This document shows, piece by piece, positions 25,176 to 32,942 of a stretch of 64,000 nt of DNA; position 1 is the first letter of the stretch; each line of letters starts with the position of its first letter. Below the pieces are notes generated by a model, which saw only the letters and a program-made list of their open reading frames with translations, was not told the origin of the DNA and searched no databases. The DNA comes from CAZMGB01 sp964565775 (lineage in GTDB: Bacteria > Chloroflexota > Dehalococcoidia > DSTF01 > JALHUB01), in the NCBI GenBank assembly GCA_964565775.1, contig CAZMGB010000009.1, positions 1-64,000 on the forward strand, given 5' to 3'. The position numbers and the translations under genes are program-made.

Positions 25176-26207
25176 TCAAGCTCTGTCCTTGCGCCTGGTC
25201 GACATGGCGCCGCTCGCGTAGTCCTCCTCCATGAAGTACTTCACCCTCTCCTTCTTGTACTCCTTCGTACTGAAGAGGACGGTGTAGTCGCTGACGCCCG
25301 ACTGGCGCGAGAGATCGGCGACGATGCCCTCGCACTGGCGCCGCGAAGGGCTGTGCACCATCGAGTAGAGGGGATACGGCCAATCGGGGTACGTCGGGCG
25401 CTGGTAGCAGTGGCTGACGCGGGGGCTGGCGGCGAGAATGTTGCCTATCTCCTCGATGCGCTCCTCAGGGACGGCCCAGCAGACCATGCCGTTCGCCCGG
25501 AAGCCCGCCTCCTTGTGTCGGAGGACGGCGGCGAAGCGGCGCATGGTCCCTTCTTCGAGGAAGGCGGCGGCCCTGGCCAGCAGCGCCTTCTCGGAAAGGC
25601 CGAGCGTCCTGGCTTCGGCGGCGAAGGGACGGCTGGTGATCGGCAGGTCCTGCTGGAGAACGCGCACAGCATCGATCTCGGCGGGCGTAAGCTTCCGGCG
25701 CCGCCCCTTCCTGGGGCGGCCCTCGGGTCCGGAGCTTCCCTCGCCCTCCACCATGTCATAGCGCACGTCGATCTTGAACAACTTGAGCGCGGGCAATACG
25801 AGGGTGCGCGTGGCGCCGACGCGACCGGCCATGTCCGCCACCGTGGCCTCGAAGTCGCGCTCGCGGGGAATGGCGAGGACGAACCAGAGGTTGAGACGGT
25901 GGTCGCGGCTGTAGTTGTGGCTGACGCAGGGATGGGCGGAGATGACCGCCGCACCCTCCTCGAGGCGCTCCGGCGGCATCGACATGGCGATAAGGCTGCT
26001 CTTGTAGCCGATGCGGTAAACATCGAAGATGGCGCTGAGGCGGCGGATGACGCCGCTCTGCCGTAACCGCTTCGCGCGGGCGATCACCTCGTCCTCGCCG
26101 ATAGCAAGCTCCCCAGCGAGGGCGGCGAAAGGATTCGGTACGAGCGGAAAGCTGGCCTGGAGCAGGTTCAGGAGCTTGCGGTCGGTCTGGTCTAGCTGGG
26201 CAGCCAT
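25176..26207 (-). CDS. Fused siroheme decarboxylase (AhbA-AhbB type, Lrp/AsnC-like)
   Basis: The 343-residue protein is two tandem AsnC/Lrp-like units. Unit 1 (about 5-155) has DQTDRKLLNLLQASFPLVPNPF, IRRLSAIFDVYRIGYKSSL and VSHNYSRDHRLNLWFVLA. Unit 2 (about 172-330) has DAVRVLQQDLPITSRPF, MRRFAAVLRHKEAGFRANGMV and VSHCYQRPTYPDWPYPLYSMVH. These are the signatures of siroheme decarboxylase subunits A and B (also NirD/L and NirG/H in heme d1 synthesis), which convert siroheme to 12,18-didecarboxysiroheme. Here both lie in one chain. The Shine-Dalgarno is weak. The step is part of siroheme-dependent heme or heme d1 synthesis; no other pathway gene is in the window. Confidence 0.85.
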   Translation of the reverse strand: MAAQLDQTDRKLLNLLQASFPLVPNPFAALAGELAIGEDEVIARAKRLRQSGVIRRLSAIFDVYRIGYKSSLIAMSMPPERLEEGAAVISAHPCVSHNYSRDHRLNLWFVLAIPRERDFEATVADMAGRVGATRTLVLPALKLFKIDVRYDMVEGEGSSGPEGRPRKGRRRKLTPAEIDAVRVLQQDLPITSRPFAAEARTLGLSEKALLARAAAFLEEGTMRRFAAVLRHKEAGFRANGMVCWAVPEERIEEIGNILAASPRVSHCYQRPTYPDWPYPLYSMVHSPSRRQCEGIVADLSRQSGVSDYTVLFSTKEYKKERVKYFMEEDYASGAMSTRRKDRA

Positions 26208-26251
26208 CTCAGCCTGGAACCGGGCAGACAGGGGGTGGTGTGGGCTGGCGG

Positions 26252-26286
26252 GTCTCCAGCCTCCATCCTCCAGCCTCCTGCTTCCT
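26252..26286 (-). repeat. Degenerate seven-base tandem repeat (GGAGGCT family)
   Basis: On the minus strand the gap reads as consecutive heptamers GGAAGCA, GGAGGCT, GGAGGAT, GGAGGCT, GGAGACC. The unit resembles the GTTGGAA heptamers downstream of polA (38306-38340). It fills the space between the oxidoreductase and siroheme decarboxylase genes. Confidence 0.6.
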
Positions 26287-26288
26287 TG

Positions 26289-26894
26289 TCAGCCGTAGCG
26301 CTCCTCCTTCCAGGGGTCGCCCCGCATGTGGTAACCGTTCATCTCCCAGAAGCCGGGCCGGTCCCGGTCCATGAACACGAGGCCGCGCACCCACTTGGCG
26401 CTCTTCCAGAAGTAGAGCTTGGGCAGGACAAGACGACAGGGCCCGCCGTGCTCGCGGGGCAACGGCTCGCCGTCGTGCTTGAGGGCGAAGAGCACGTCAT
26501 CGTCCACAAGGTCGGCCAGCGGCACATTTGTCGTGTAGCCGCCGTAGCTGTGCACCATCACGACCTTCGCCTCGGGCTTGGGCCGGATATGCTTCATCAG
26601 CTCGCTGAACGCCACTCCCTCCCACTCATTGTCGAACTTGCTCCACCTCGTCACACAGTGGATATCGGAGACGACGGTGATGCGCGGCAGGCTTGAGAAC
26701 TGCTCCCAGGTGAACGAGACCGGCTCCTCCACCAGGCCGGCTACCTCAAACGTCCACTTGTCGAGGTCGATGGCGGGCGTCCCGCCCTGCGTGAACACGG
26801 GCCAGCGCTCGGTCAGCCGCTGGCCTGGGGGCAGGCGGTCGCCGTACTCTTCCCTGGCTTCTCTCGACCTGTGACCGAATACGTCGAGCTTCAT
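26289..26894 (-). CDS. Molybdopterin-dependent oxidoreductase, sulfite oxidase/YedY-like
   Basis: The 201-residue protein is a single sulfite-oxidase-type molybdopterin domain. It contains LPPGQRLTERWPV, DKWTFEVAGLVEEPVSFTWEQF and Cys80 in SDIHCVTRWSKFDNEWEGV, the expected molybdenum ligand. MVHSYGGYTTNVPLADL and GGPCRLVLPKLYFWKSAKWV follow. There is no twin-arginine signal, heme or dimerisation domain, so it is a short cytoplasmic form. GGAGGAC lies six bases before the ATG. It precedes the siroheme decarboxylase gene on the same strand, which hints at sulfur or heme redox chemistry, but the substrate is unknown. Confidence 0.88.
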   Translation of the reverse strand: MKLDVFGHRSREAREEYGDRLPPGQRLTERWPVFTQGGTPAIDLDKWTFEVAGLVEEPVSFTWEQFSSLPRITVVSDIHCVTRWSKFDNEWEGVAFSELMKHIRPKPEAKVVMVHSYGGYTTNVPLADLVDDDVLFALKHDGEPLPREHGGPCRLVLPKLYFWKSAKWVRGLVFMDRDRPGFWEMNGYHMRGDPWKEERYG

Positions 26895-27056
26895 ATGTAT
26901 GTCCTCCGCGGCGAATGGAGAGCTCCTTCCGCCGAGGGCTTACTCCTCTCATCTAAATGGATCGTATCAAAATATGATAGTAATGGCTTACTTCCCCGGT
27001 CAAGGCGACGGAGAGAGGAACGGTTTCATCGCTCGCCGTGTCCTCATCCCGTTCGA

Positions 27057-27086
27057 TTGCCCGCCTATCGAAGCCGATGCTATGAT
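27057..27086 (+). promoter_or_regulatory. Promoter of the lspA-rluD operon
   Basis: -35 TTGCCC (27057-27062), an 18-base spacer and -10 TATGAT (27081-27086). The lspA start codon at 27102 is about ten bases after the expected transcription start, so the leader is very short. Confidence 0.6.
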
Positions 27087-27101
27087 GCTCCTGGGGGCAG
27101 G

Positions 27102-27674
27102 GTGAATCTGGACGAGTCCAAGGCCGTTCTCCGGGTCGAAGGCGAGACGCCGGTCGATGAGGCGGACAAGGCGACCGCCGGACGTCGCCCCTCGCTCCGC
27201 GGCCGCGTCCAGAGCGACGCCATCTTCTTCCTCATCGCGGCGGCGGTGCTCGCCCTCGACCAACTCACCAAGCACCTGGTGCGCTCCAGCCTGTCGCTGG
27301 GCGAGTCGTTTCCGGACGAGGGATTCTTCCGCATCACGTACGTCGCCAACACGGGTGCCGCCTTCGGCATCCTCAAGGGCCAGACTGTCTTTCTGATCGT
27401 CACCACCTTCTTCGGCCTCGCGGCTATCTTTCTCTACTACGTCTACCCGCCGCTCGAGCACGGCATCCTGCGCGTCGCCCTGGGCTTACAGCTCGGCGGC
27501 GCCATCGGCAACCTGACGGACCGCGTGCGCGTGGGCCGCGTTACCGACTTCATCGACGTCGGCCCCTGGCCGGCCTTCAACGTCGCCGACTCGTGCATCG
27601 TGATCGGGGTGATTGGGATCCTGGCCTTCTTCCTGCTCAGCGAAGGCTCGCGGCGGCGCAAGTTGCCTCCATGA
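27102..27674 (+). CDS. lspA: Lipoprotein signal peptidase
   Basis: The 190-residue protein has a polar N-terminal extension of about 38 residues and then four membrane spans. LspA signatures are ALDQLTKHLV, VANTGAAFGI, GGAIGNLTDRV, VTDFIDV and FNVADS; the last two hold the catalytic Asp pair. It removes the signal peptide of prolipoproteins (such as the ABC binding protein at 10097-11374) at the membrane. The start is GTG at 27102, just after GGGGGCAGG. The stop overlaps the rluD start (ATGA at 27671-27674), giving translational coupling. Confidence 0.93.
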   Translation: MNLDESKAVLRVEGETPVDEADKATAGRRPSLRGRVQSDAIFFLIAAAVLALDQLTKHLVRSSLSLGESFPDEGFFRITYVANTGAAFGILKGQTVFLIVTTFFGLAAIFLYYVYPPLEHGILRVALGLQLGGAIGNLTDRVRVGRVTDFIDVGPWPAFNVADSCIVIGVIGILAFFLLSEGSRRRKLPP

Positions 27675-28675
27675 TGAAGACGTTTGCCCTGGTGGCCGCC
27701 CAGGAAGGGGAGCGGCTCGACCTCTTCGTCGCGCACCAGCGGCCGGAGCTGTCGCGCAGCCGGGTGCAGCGCCTCATCGCTGACGGCTTCGTGACGGTCA
27801 ACGGCGCGCCCGCGAAGGCGAGCCTGCGCCTCTCGCCCGGCGACAGAGTCGAGGTGATGGTGCCGCCGCCCGAGCCGCTTGAGCTGCTACCCGAGGAGAT
27901 ACCCCTTTCGGTTGTCTATGAGGATGATGACCTACTCGTGATCGACAAGCCGGCGGGCATGACGGTGCACCCGGCCCCGGGCCACGCGCGTCATACGCTG
28001 GTGAACGCCATCCTGGCGCGGTGTCCGGGGCTCGCCGAGGAGCAGGGGACGGAGCGGCCGGGCATCGTCCACCGGCTGGACAAGGACACGTCCGGCCTGA
28101 TGGTGGTCGCCAAGAGCGAGCGCGTCCGGGTGGAGCTGATGCGGCAGTTCAAAGGGCGGAGCGTTGTCAAGGGTTACCTGGCGCTGGTGTACGGCAGACT
28201 GGAGCCCGGCGAGACCACCATCGAGGCGCCGATCGGCCGCGACCCGCGCCATCGCAAGCGCATGGCCGTCGTCGAAGGCGGCCGCGATGCGCGGACGGCC
28301 TATCGCGTCAGGCGCTACTACGACGGCTACACCCTGCTGAACGTGACGCCCTTCACCGGCCGCACTCACCAGATACGGGTGCACCTGGCGGCGGCGGGCC
28401 ATCCGGTGGTGGGCGACGCCGTGTACGGTCGGAAGGCGGCTCGTGGCAAGCGAGGCCGCCCTCTGGTCGGCCGCCAGTTCCTGCACGCCTACCGGCTGGC
28501 GTTTCACCACCCCGCGGACGGCCGCCGCGTGGAGTTCGAGTCGCCGCTGCCGCCGGACCTCGCGTTGTGCTTGCTAACCATGGTAACCGAACGCTACGAT
28601 GGCGATAGCACAGCACGGACGAGGAGGAAGGAGGAGACACGTGGTTCACGAGGTATCGAACGAGGGACAGCCTGA
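27671..28675 (+). CDS. rluD: Pseudouridine synthase, RluA/RluD family
   Basis: The 334-residue protein has an N-terminal S4 RNA-binding domain (about 12-75, RLDLFVAHQRPELSRSRVQRLIADGFVTVNG). A pseudouridine synthase domain follows, with the catalytic Asp in HRLDKDTSGLMVVAKS and the family motifs IDKPAGMTVHP and GRTHQIRVHLAAAGHPVVGD. It probably isomerises uridines in 23S rRNA helix 69 (RluD) or related sites. The last 30 residues (basic, Arg/Thr/Glu-rich) are an extension that overlaps the next small gene by 35 bases. lspA-rluD adjacency is common in bacteria. Confidence 0.9.
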   Translation: MMKTFALVAAQEGERLDLFVAHQRPELSRSRVQRLIADGFVTVNGAPAKASLRLSPGDRVEVMVPPPEPLELLPEEIPLSVVYEDDDLLVIDKPAGMTVHPAPGHARHTLVNAILARCPGLAEEQGTERPGIVHRLDKDTSGLMVVAKSERVRVELMRQFKGRSVVKGYLALVYGRLEPGETTIEAPIGRDPRHRKRMAVVEGGRDARTAYRVRRYYDGYTLLNVTPFTGRTHQIRVHLAAAGHPVVGDAVYGRKAARGKRGRPLVGRQFLHAYRLAFHHPADGRRVEFESPLPPDLALCLLTMVTERYDGDSTARTRRKEETRGSRGIERGTA

Positions 28676-28895
28676 AAGAGATCCGCAACCAGAGCCAAGC
28701 GAGCCGCCACCCCAGGAGGAGCCGCGACGAGAGCCGAGTGAGCCGCGGCCCATGGAGTTGCCGCGGCCTGGAAGGAAGGAGTGGGGCGAACGCAGAGAAA
28801 GGGGAGTCGTATTCCGGCCCACGCCGATTAACCCACCGCCCTCCCCTTTTCCGCCACCCCCTCCCCCACCGAGGGAAGAGCCAACCGATGAATGA
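28641..28895 (+). CDS. Proline-rich small protein, probably disordered
   Basis: The 84-residue protein from GTG at 28641 has a strong ribosome binding site (AAGGAGGAG, five bases upstream), although it starts inside the 3' end of rluD. Proline makes up over a third of the residues and Glu/Arg most of the rest, with repeats of the type EPSEPPPQ and EPSEPRPM, a run of seven prolines and no hydrophobic core. It is probably an unstructured linker-like or scaffold peptide. I know no family. It is followed 20 bases later by a membrane-protein gene on the same strand. Confidence 0.5.
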   Translation: MVHEVSNEGQPERDPQPEPSEPPPQEEPRREPSEPRPMELPRPGRKEWGERRERGVVFRPTPINPPPSPFPPPPPPPREEPTDE

Positions 28896-28915
28896 GGGTA
28901 TGACGTTCTAAAGCC

Positions 28916-29641
28916 ATGCAATTGACGGTCCAAGGGCTCCTGGTTGCAGGGCTCGTTCTCGTCCCGGGCTTCGCTAACCGGTACGTGAGGCGCCGCGTCA
29001 GTACTGCGGAACTCGAGGAGGAGTCTAGCGAGCTTGAACTCACCCTGACAAGTCTTGCTTATGCGCTTCTGCTGCTTGGCCTCGAAGCGCTGGCTCTGTT
29101 CGTGGTGTCGCGAGCTTGGGCTGGACTGCGAAATGAAATGGGTTTGCTCATTGCTGACGGGCTCGAAGCGTACGCCGACAGGCGTCCTAACGCTCTTGCG
29201 GCGGGCATATTCACTCTGGCCCTTGCCAACACGGTCATCATGGCCGCGGCGGGGGCATACGACATTCCCGACCGCATCCTGCAGCCGAGGCTCCGGACGC
29301 TGGGGGTATCCGAATCCAGCCTTTGGTTCCGCCAGTTGGAGGAGCAGGTTAGGACTCTGGAGCGCATAGACAGCCGCGAGGCTTTCGCGCATGTGAGAGT
29401 CCACCTCAAGGACGGTACTGTCTACACGGGCATCTACACGGGCATGAGTACTCGTCCAGATAGGTGCGGGAATAGGGGATTGGCAATCTCTGCGGCCTGC
29501 TATTACTCTAAGGGAGGAGAGCGCCAGGAGTTGCCTGATCTCGGGGACGGCAACGCAGTGATCCTCTCTTCGGACCAGATCTGCGCCATCGAGATCTGCT
29601 ATCAGACGAGACCAGCTTCGGCGGAGACGCGTCGAACTTGA
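28916..29641 (+). CDS. Membrane protein of unknown function (DUF6338-like)
   Basis: The 241-residue protein has a short N-terminal hydrophobic helix (LLVAGLVLVPGFANRYV), a second (LTSLAYALLLLGLEALALFVV) and a third (AAGIFTLALANTVIMAAAG). A soluble C-terminal domain follows (about 140-241) containing HVRVHLKDGTVYTGIYTGMST, like a small beta barrel. This plan resembles DUF6338 proteins, but the match is from memory and not firm. The ATG follows a weak site. The stop overlaps the TTG start of gltX, so the two are probably translated from one message. Confidence 0.55.
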   Translation: MQLTVQGLLVAGLVLVPGFANRYVRRRVSTAELEEESSELELTLTSLAYALLLLGLEALALFVVSRAWAGLRNEMGLLIADGLEAYADRRPNALAAGIFTLALANTVIMAAAGAYDIPDRILQPRLRTLGVSESSLWFRQLEEQVRTLERIDSREAFAHVRVHLKDGTVYTGIYTGMSTRPDRCGNRGLAISAACYYSKGGERQELPDLGDGNAVILSSDQICAIEICYQTRPASAETRRT

Positions 29642-31143
29642 CCGTACGCGTTCGTTTCGCCCCCAGCCCCACGGGCGAGCCCCACGTGGGCAACGTCCGC
29701 ACTGCCCTCTTCAACTGGCTGTTCGCGCGCCACGAGGGCGGCCGGTTCGTCCTGCGCATCGAGGACACCGATCAGACGCGCAAGGTGCCGGGCGCTGTCG
29801 ATACGATCCTGCAGGGGCTCCGCTGGCTGGGCCTCGACTGGGATGAGGGCCCGGAGGCCTTCGACCCGAGCTCAGGCCGAGGGTTGGACGGCCCCCACGG
29901 CCCCTACTACCAGTCGGAGCGGCTGGAGCACTACCACTCGGCCGCCGAGAAGCTCCTCGAAGCGGGCCAGGCGTATCGCTGCTACTGCCCGCCGGAGCGG
30001 TTGGAGCAGGTGCGGGCCGAGCAGCAGCGGCGCAAGGAGCCGCCTCGCTACGACCGCCACTGTCGCGACCTGAGCGAGGCCGAGCGGCAGGAGCGGGAGG
30101 CCGAGGGCGCGACGGCGGTGATCCGCTTCAAGACGCCCCTGTCCGGCGAGACCTCGTTCCACGACCTCGTTCGCGGCGAGGTGACGTTCGACAACAGCAC
30201 GCTGGACGACTTCGTGATCATCAAGTCGGATCGCTATCCCACCTATCACCTGGCGGTCGTCGTCGACGACCACCTCATGGGCATCACGCACGTGCTGCGA
30301 GCGGAGGAGTGGCTGCCCAGCGCGCCGCGACATCTCCTGCTGTACCAGGCGCTCGGCTACGAGCCGCCCCTATTCGCCCATCTGCCGATGGTGCTGGGAA
30401 AGGACAGGGCGCGGCTCTCCAAGCGCCACGGCGCCACCTCCGTCCTCGACTATGAGGAGCAGGGCTTCCTGCCCGAGGCGATGTTCAACTTCATCGGCCT
30501 CCTTGGCTGGTCGCTGGACGACCGCACCGAGATCATCTCGCGGGAGCAGTTCATCCAGCACTTCAGCCTTGAGCGCATCGTCAAGAACCCCGCCATCTTC
30601 GACATCGACAAGCTGTACTGGATGAACGGCGTCTACATGCGCTCCCTGCCCGTCGAGAGGCTGGCCGAGCTGCTGTGCGAGCGGCTCGAACGGGACCTGT
30701 CGCCCGACGTGCCCCGGCCGCTCGATCGAGCCTACGTGGCGCGGATGGTGCCGCTCGTGCAGGAGCGCCTGAAGCGACTCGACGAGGCGCACGACCTGAT
30801 GGAGTTCTTTTTCCTGGGCGACGAGCTCGACTACACGCGGGACGTCCTGCTGGGCAAGGCGTTCGCTGGGAAGCCCCGTGAGGCGGCCAAGGCGCTCGAG
30901 GTCGTGCGCGAGCGTGTCGTGCCGCTGCCAGAGTGGGACCGCGAATCGCTGGAGGGCGTCCTCCGCCCTCTGGCCGGCGACCTGGGACTGAAGACGGGCG
31001 ACCTGTTCATGCTCATCAGGGTAGCGGTGACGGGCCGGTCGGTGGCGCCGCCTCTGTTCCAGAGCATGGAGGTGCTGGGTCGGGAGAAGTGCCTCTCGCG
31101 GCTGGACTGGGCGCTCAAGCGCCTCGAAGCCAACGCGAGCTGA
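29638..31143 (+). CDS. gltX: Glutamyl-tRNA synthetase
   Basis: The 501-residue class I synthetase starts TVRVRFAPSPTGEPHVGNVRTAL (HIGH-type motif) and has LRIEDTDQTRK and the KMSKS-type signature RLSKRHGA. It ends with the anticodon-binding helical domain (about 330-500). It charges tRNA-Glu; non-discriminating versions also charge tRNA-Gln for later amidation. The start is TTG at 29638, overlapping the previous stop. The two genes directly downstream are tRNA-Gln and tRNA-Glu, that is, its own likely substrates. Confidence 0.95.
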   Translation: MTVRVRFAPSPTGEPHVGNVRTALFNWLFARHEGGRFVLRIEDTDQTRKVPGAVDTILQGLRWLGLDWDEGPEAFDPSSGRGLDGPHGPYYQSERLEHYHSAAEKLLEAGQAYRCYCPPERLEQVRAEQQRRKEPPRYDRHCRDLSEAERQEREAEGATAVIRFKTPLSGETSFHDLVRGEVTFDNSTLDDFVIIKSDRYPTYHLAVVVDDHLMGITHVLRAEEWLPSAPRHLLLYQALGYEPPLFAHLPMVLGKDRARLSKRHGATSVLDYEEQGFLPEAMFNFIGLLGWSLDDRTEIISREQFIQHFSLERIVKNPAIFDIDKLYWMNGVYMRSLPVERLAELLCERLERDLSPDVPRPLDRAYVARMVPLVQERLKRLDEAHDLMEFFFLGDELDYTRDVLLGKAFAGKPREAAKALEVVRERVVPLPEWDRESLEGVLRPLAGDLGLKTGDLFMLIRVAVTGRSVAPPLFQSMEVLGREKCLSRLDWALKRLEANAS

Positions 31144-31147
31144 GCGT

Positions 31148-31176
31148 TTGCCGCCCGAATCTGCGTATGCTAGAAT
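31148..31176 (+). promoter_or_regulatory. Promoter of the tRNA-Gln/tRNA-Glu pair
   Basis: -35 TTGCCG (31148-31153), exactly 17 bases, -10 TAGAAT (31171-31176), ending 11 bases before the mature tRNA-Gln. The same boxes and spacing occur before yebC (46252-46280). Confidence 0.7.
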
Positions 31177-31187
31177 GGCGTCCTGAT

Positions 31188-31261
31188 TGGGGAGTCGTCT
31201 AGTGGTAGGACAGCGGACTCTGGATCCGTATGCGGGGGTTCGAATCCTCCCTCCCCAGCCA
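31188..31261 (+). tRNA. tRNA-Gln (anticodon CTG)
   Basis: The 74-base tRNA has a TGGGGAG/CTCCCCA acceptor stem, anticodon stem GCGGA/TCCGT with loop CTCTGGA (anticodon CTG), T-arm GGGTTCGAATCC and an encoded CCA. A U1-A72 pair starts the acceptor stem, as is usual for tRNA-Gln. Confidence 0.95.
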
Positions 31262-31273
31262 ACCAGCGAGCGT

Positions 31274-31350
31274 GGCGCATTCGTCTAGCGGCCCAGGACA
31301 CCGCCCTCTCAAGGCGGAGATCGCGGGTTCGAATCCCGCATGCGCTACCA
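31274..31350 (+). tRNA. tRNA-Glu (anticodon CTC)
   Basis: The 77-base tRNA has a GGCGCAT/ATGCGCT acceptor stem (with a G1-U72 pair), anticodon stem CCGCC/GGCGG with loop CTCTCAA (anticodon CTC), T-arm GGGTTCGAATCCC and an encoded CCA. It follows tRNA-Gln by 12 bases and is probably in the same transcript. Confidence 0.95.
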
Positions 31351-31359
31351 AACCGATGC

Positions 31360-31392
31360 AAGGGGCAGAGCCGGTCCGCCGGCCCTGCCCTT
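31360..31392 (+). terminator. Hairpin after the tRNA pair
   Basis: AAGGGGCAGAGCCGG pairs imperfectly with CCGGCCCTGCCCTT around a TCCG loop, ten bases after tRNA-Glu. Only scattered Ts follow, so termination is likely but not certain. Confidence 0.5.
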
Positions 31393-31399
31393 GGTCTTG

Positions 31400-31427
31400 T
31401 TGACAGATCGACTGTGTCAGATATTAC
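31400..31427 (+). promoter_or_regulatory. Promoter of ccdA
   Basis: A perfect -35 TTGACA (31400-31405), a 16-base spacer and a poorer -10 TATTAC (31422-31427), about 58 bases before the ccdA start codon. Confidence 0.55.
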
Positions 31428-31484
31428 ATAAGATAGGGGGAAGGCCGAGCGTATGCTCGACGAGAGAGCGCGTGGGGAGCGGAA

Positions 31485-32210
31485 TTGGACGTACAGAGTA
31501 CCCTGGGCCCGGCCATCGCCGTTCTGGCAGGACTGATCTCTTTCCTGTCGCCGTGCATGCTGCCCCTCGTGCCGGTCTACATAGCGCACCTCGCGGGCAG
31601 CACCAACCCATCGCTGGCGGGGGCGGCGCGGCGAAACGACGCCTTCTTTCATTCCCTGAGCTTCGTCGCGGGCTTCTCGGTCATCTTCATCATTCTCGGC
31701 GCGTCGGTGGGCTTCGTGGGCTTCGTCATCCAAGATCAGCTGCCGACGCTCACGAAGATCGCGGGTGTGATGCTCATCGTCATGGGCCTTCACCTTATGG
31801 GCATCCTGCGGATCCCCTTCCTCTACCGCACCTACCAACTGGAGACGGTGGCCGCTCGCAGCGTGAGCTATGGCAGGTCTTTTGTCGTCGGCTCGACGTT
31901 CTCCGTGGGCTGGACGCCGTGTATCGGCCCCATCCTGGGCAGCATCCTGACGCTGGCCGCCGCTTCCGGCACCGTCTGGCAAGGCACCATGCTGCTGGTC
32001 TTCTACTCCGTCGGCCTTGGCATTCCCTTCATCCTGACCGGGCTGATGCTGGGGACAGCGACGGCCTATCTCAAGAAGGTGAACCGCTTCCTGCCCGCTT
32101 TCGAGGTCATCGGCGGTGCTCTCGTAATCATTGTCGGCGTGCTCATCTTCCTCAACCGCTTCACCATCTTGAACCAGTACTTCGACTTCTTCGGCTTCAG
32201 CAGCGTCTAG
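31485..32210 (+). CDS. ccdA: Cytochrome c biogenesis protein CcdA (thiol-disulfide transporter)
   Basis: The 241-residue protein has six membrane spans and the two conserved Cys motifs of the CcdA/DsbD membrane domain: FLSPCMLPLVPVY (first span) and GWTPCIGPILGS (fourth span). It passes reducing equivalents from cytoplasmic thioredoxin across the membrane to extracytoplasmic thiol proteins, for example for heme c attachment. The start is TTG at 31485 with GGGGAGCGGAA upstream. No thioredoxin-like partner gene is adjacent. Confidence 0.9.
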   Translation: MDVQSTLGPAIAVLAGLISFLSPCMLPLVPVYIAHLAGSTNPSLAGAARRNDAFFHSLSFVAGFSVIFIILGASVGFVGFVIQDQLPTLTKIAGVMLIVMGLHLMGILRIPFLYRTYQLETVAARSVSYGRSFVVGSTFSVGWTPCIGPILGSILTLAAASGTVWQGTMLLVFYSVGLGIPFILTGLMLGTATAYLKKVNRFLPAFEVIGGALVIIVGVLIFLNRFTILNQYFDFFGFSSV

Positions 32211-32268
32211 TCGGCGGCGCATACGCTTGGCTCGTCACCAGCCGGGGCCTCGGCGCCGGTTGCTCGCC

Positions 32269-32297
32269 TTGACCGCCTTCGGGGTGAGGAATAGAAT
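32269..32297 (+). promoter_or_regulatory. Promoter within the region of an alternative start codon
   Basis: -35 TTGACC (32269-32274), exactly 17 bases, -10 TAGAAT (32292-32297). The -10 overlaps an ATG at 32296 that would otherwise look like the start of the next gene, so a transcript from here can only use the later ATGs at 32347 or 32353. Confidence 0.6.
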
Positions 32298-32346
32298 GAC
32301 AACAACATCCCGACCTGATGAACCCCGAGCAGCCACCGGCGAATAC

Positions 32347-32793
32347 ATGTCTATGGAGAACGACTTCGGCCTGGACGTCGGAGAGATCCTCAAGGTTATC
32401 GACACTGCGGACGTCTTCATCATCCGCTTCGCCATTCTGGAGAAGCGTCTCCTTGTCGACGCCCGTCATACCGACGAAGAGGGCCCCCTGATCGAGATCG
32501 TGCCGCGCGTCGATTCCGTCGAGGAGCGGTTCCGGCACCTCAAGTCGCTTCGCCCCCAGTTTCCCCTGCCAGAGAAGATCATGTCGTTCATGTGGCCTCG
32601 CCATCTAGAGCTGCTGGAGAAGTCCGGGGTATGGCCGCGCCTCGTCAAGCGGCTGACGGCACTGGGACACGGCGACGCTGAGGCCGCCTGCGACGCGGCG
32701 TGGCAGGAGCTGCTGCAGGAGGAGCAGACGGAGGTACGCTCTGCGATAAAGGGCAGCGAAGGCTACCAAGCCCTCTGGGAGCGCAAGACCTGA
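32347..32793 (+). CDS. Conserved-looking protein of unknown function
   Basis: The 148-residue soluble protein starts MSMENDFGLDVGEILKVIDTADVFIIRFAILEKRLLVD and then has EEGPLIEIVPRVDSVEERFRHL and RHLELLEKSGVWPRLVKRL. It is helical and charged, with no Cys motif, signal or membrane span. I do not recognise the family. The frame is also open from ATG at 32296, which has GGTGAGGA upstream, but a strong promoter overlaps that codon; the first 17 residues from there are low complexity. Start assignment is therefore open. It stands alone between ccdA and the threonine aldolase gene. Confidence 0.7.
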   Translation: MSMENDFGLDVGEILKVIDTADVFIIRFAILEKRLLVDARHTDEEGPLIEIVPRVDSVEERFRHLKSLRPQFPLPEKIMSFMWPRHLELLEKSGVWPRLVKRLTALGHGDAEAACDAAWQELLQEEQTEVRSAIKGSEGYQALWERKT

Positions 32794-32942
32794 GCCGGCG
32801 CAGGGCTTCGCCTGCACCTGCGCTTTGCCGGTGCGAACCTGCCCGTGGGGCCTGTCCGAAGAGGACGGCCCCTTTTCCTCGCAGCGGGGCGGCGAGGAGC
32901 ATAGTGGAATGAGGCGCTAGTAGATATGGGAGCGGCGTATCA

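Noticed and set aside
28646..29404. Minus-strand frame of 252 codons opposite the small proline-rich and membrane-protein genes
   Set aside because: Glycine runs arise from the antisense of the proline codons; the plus-strand genes have better starts and membrane segments.
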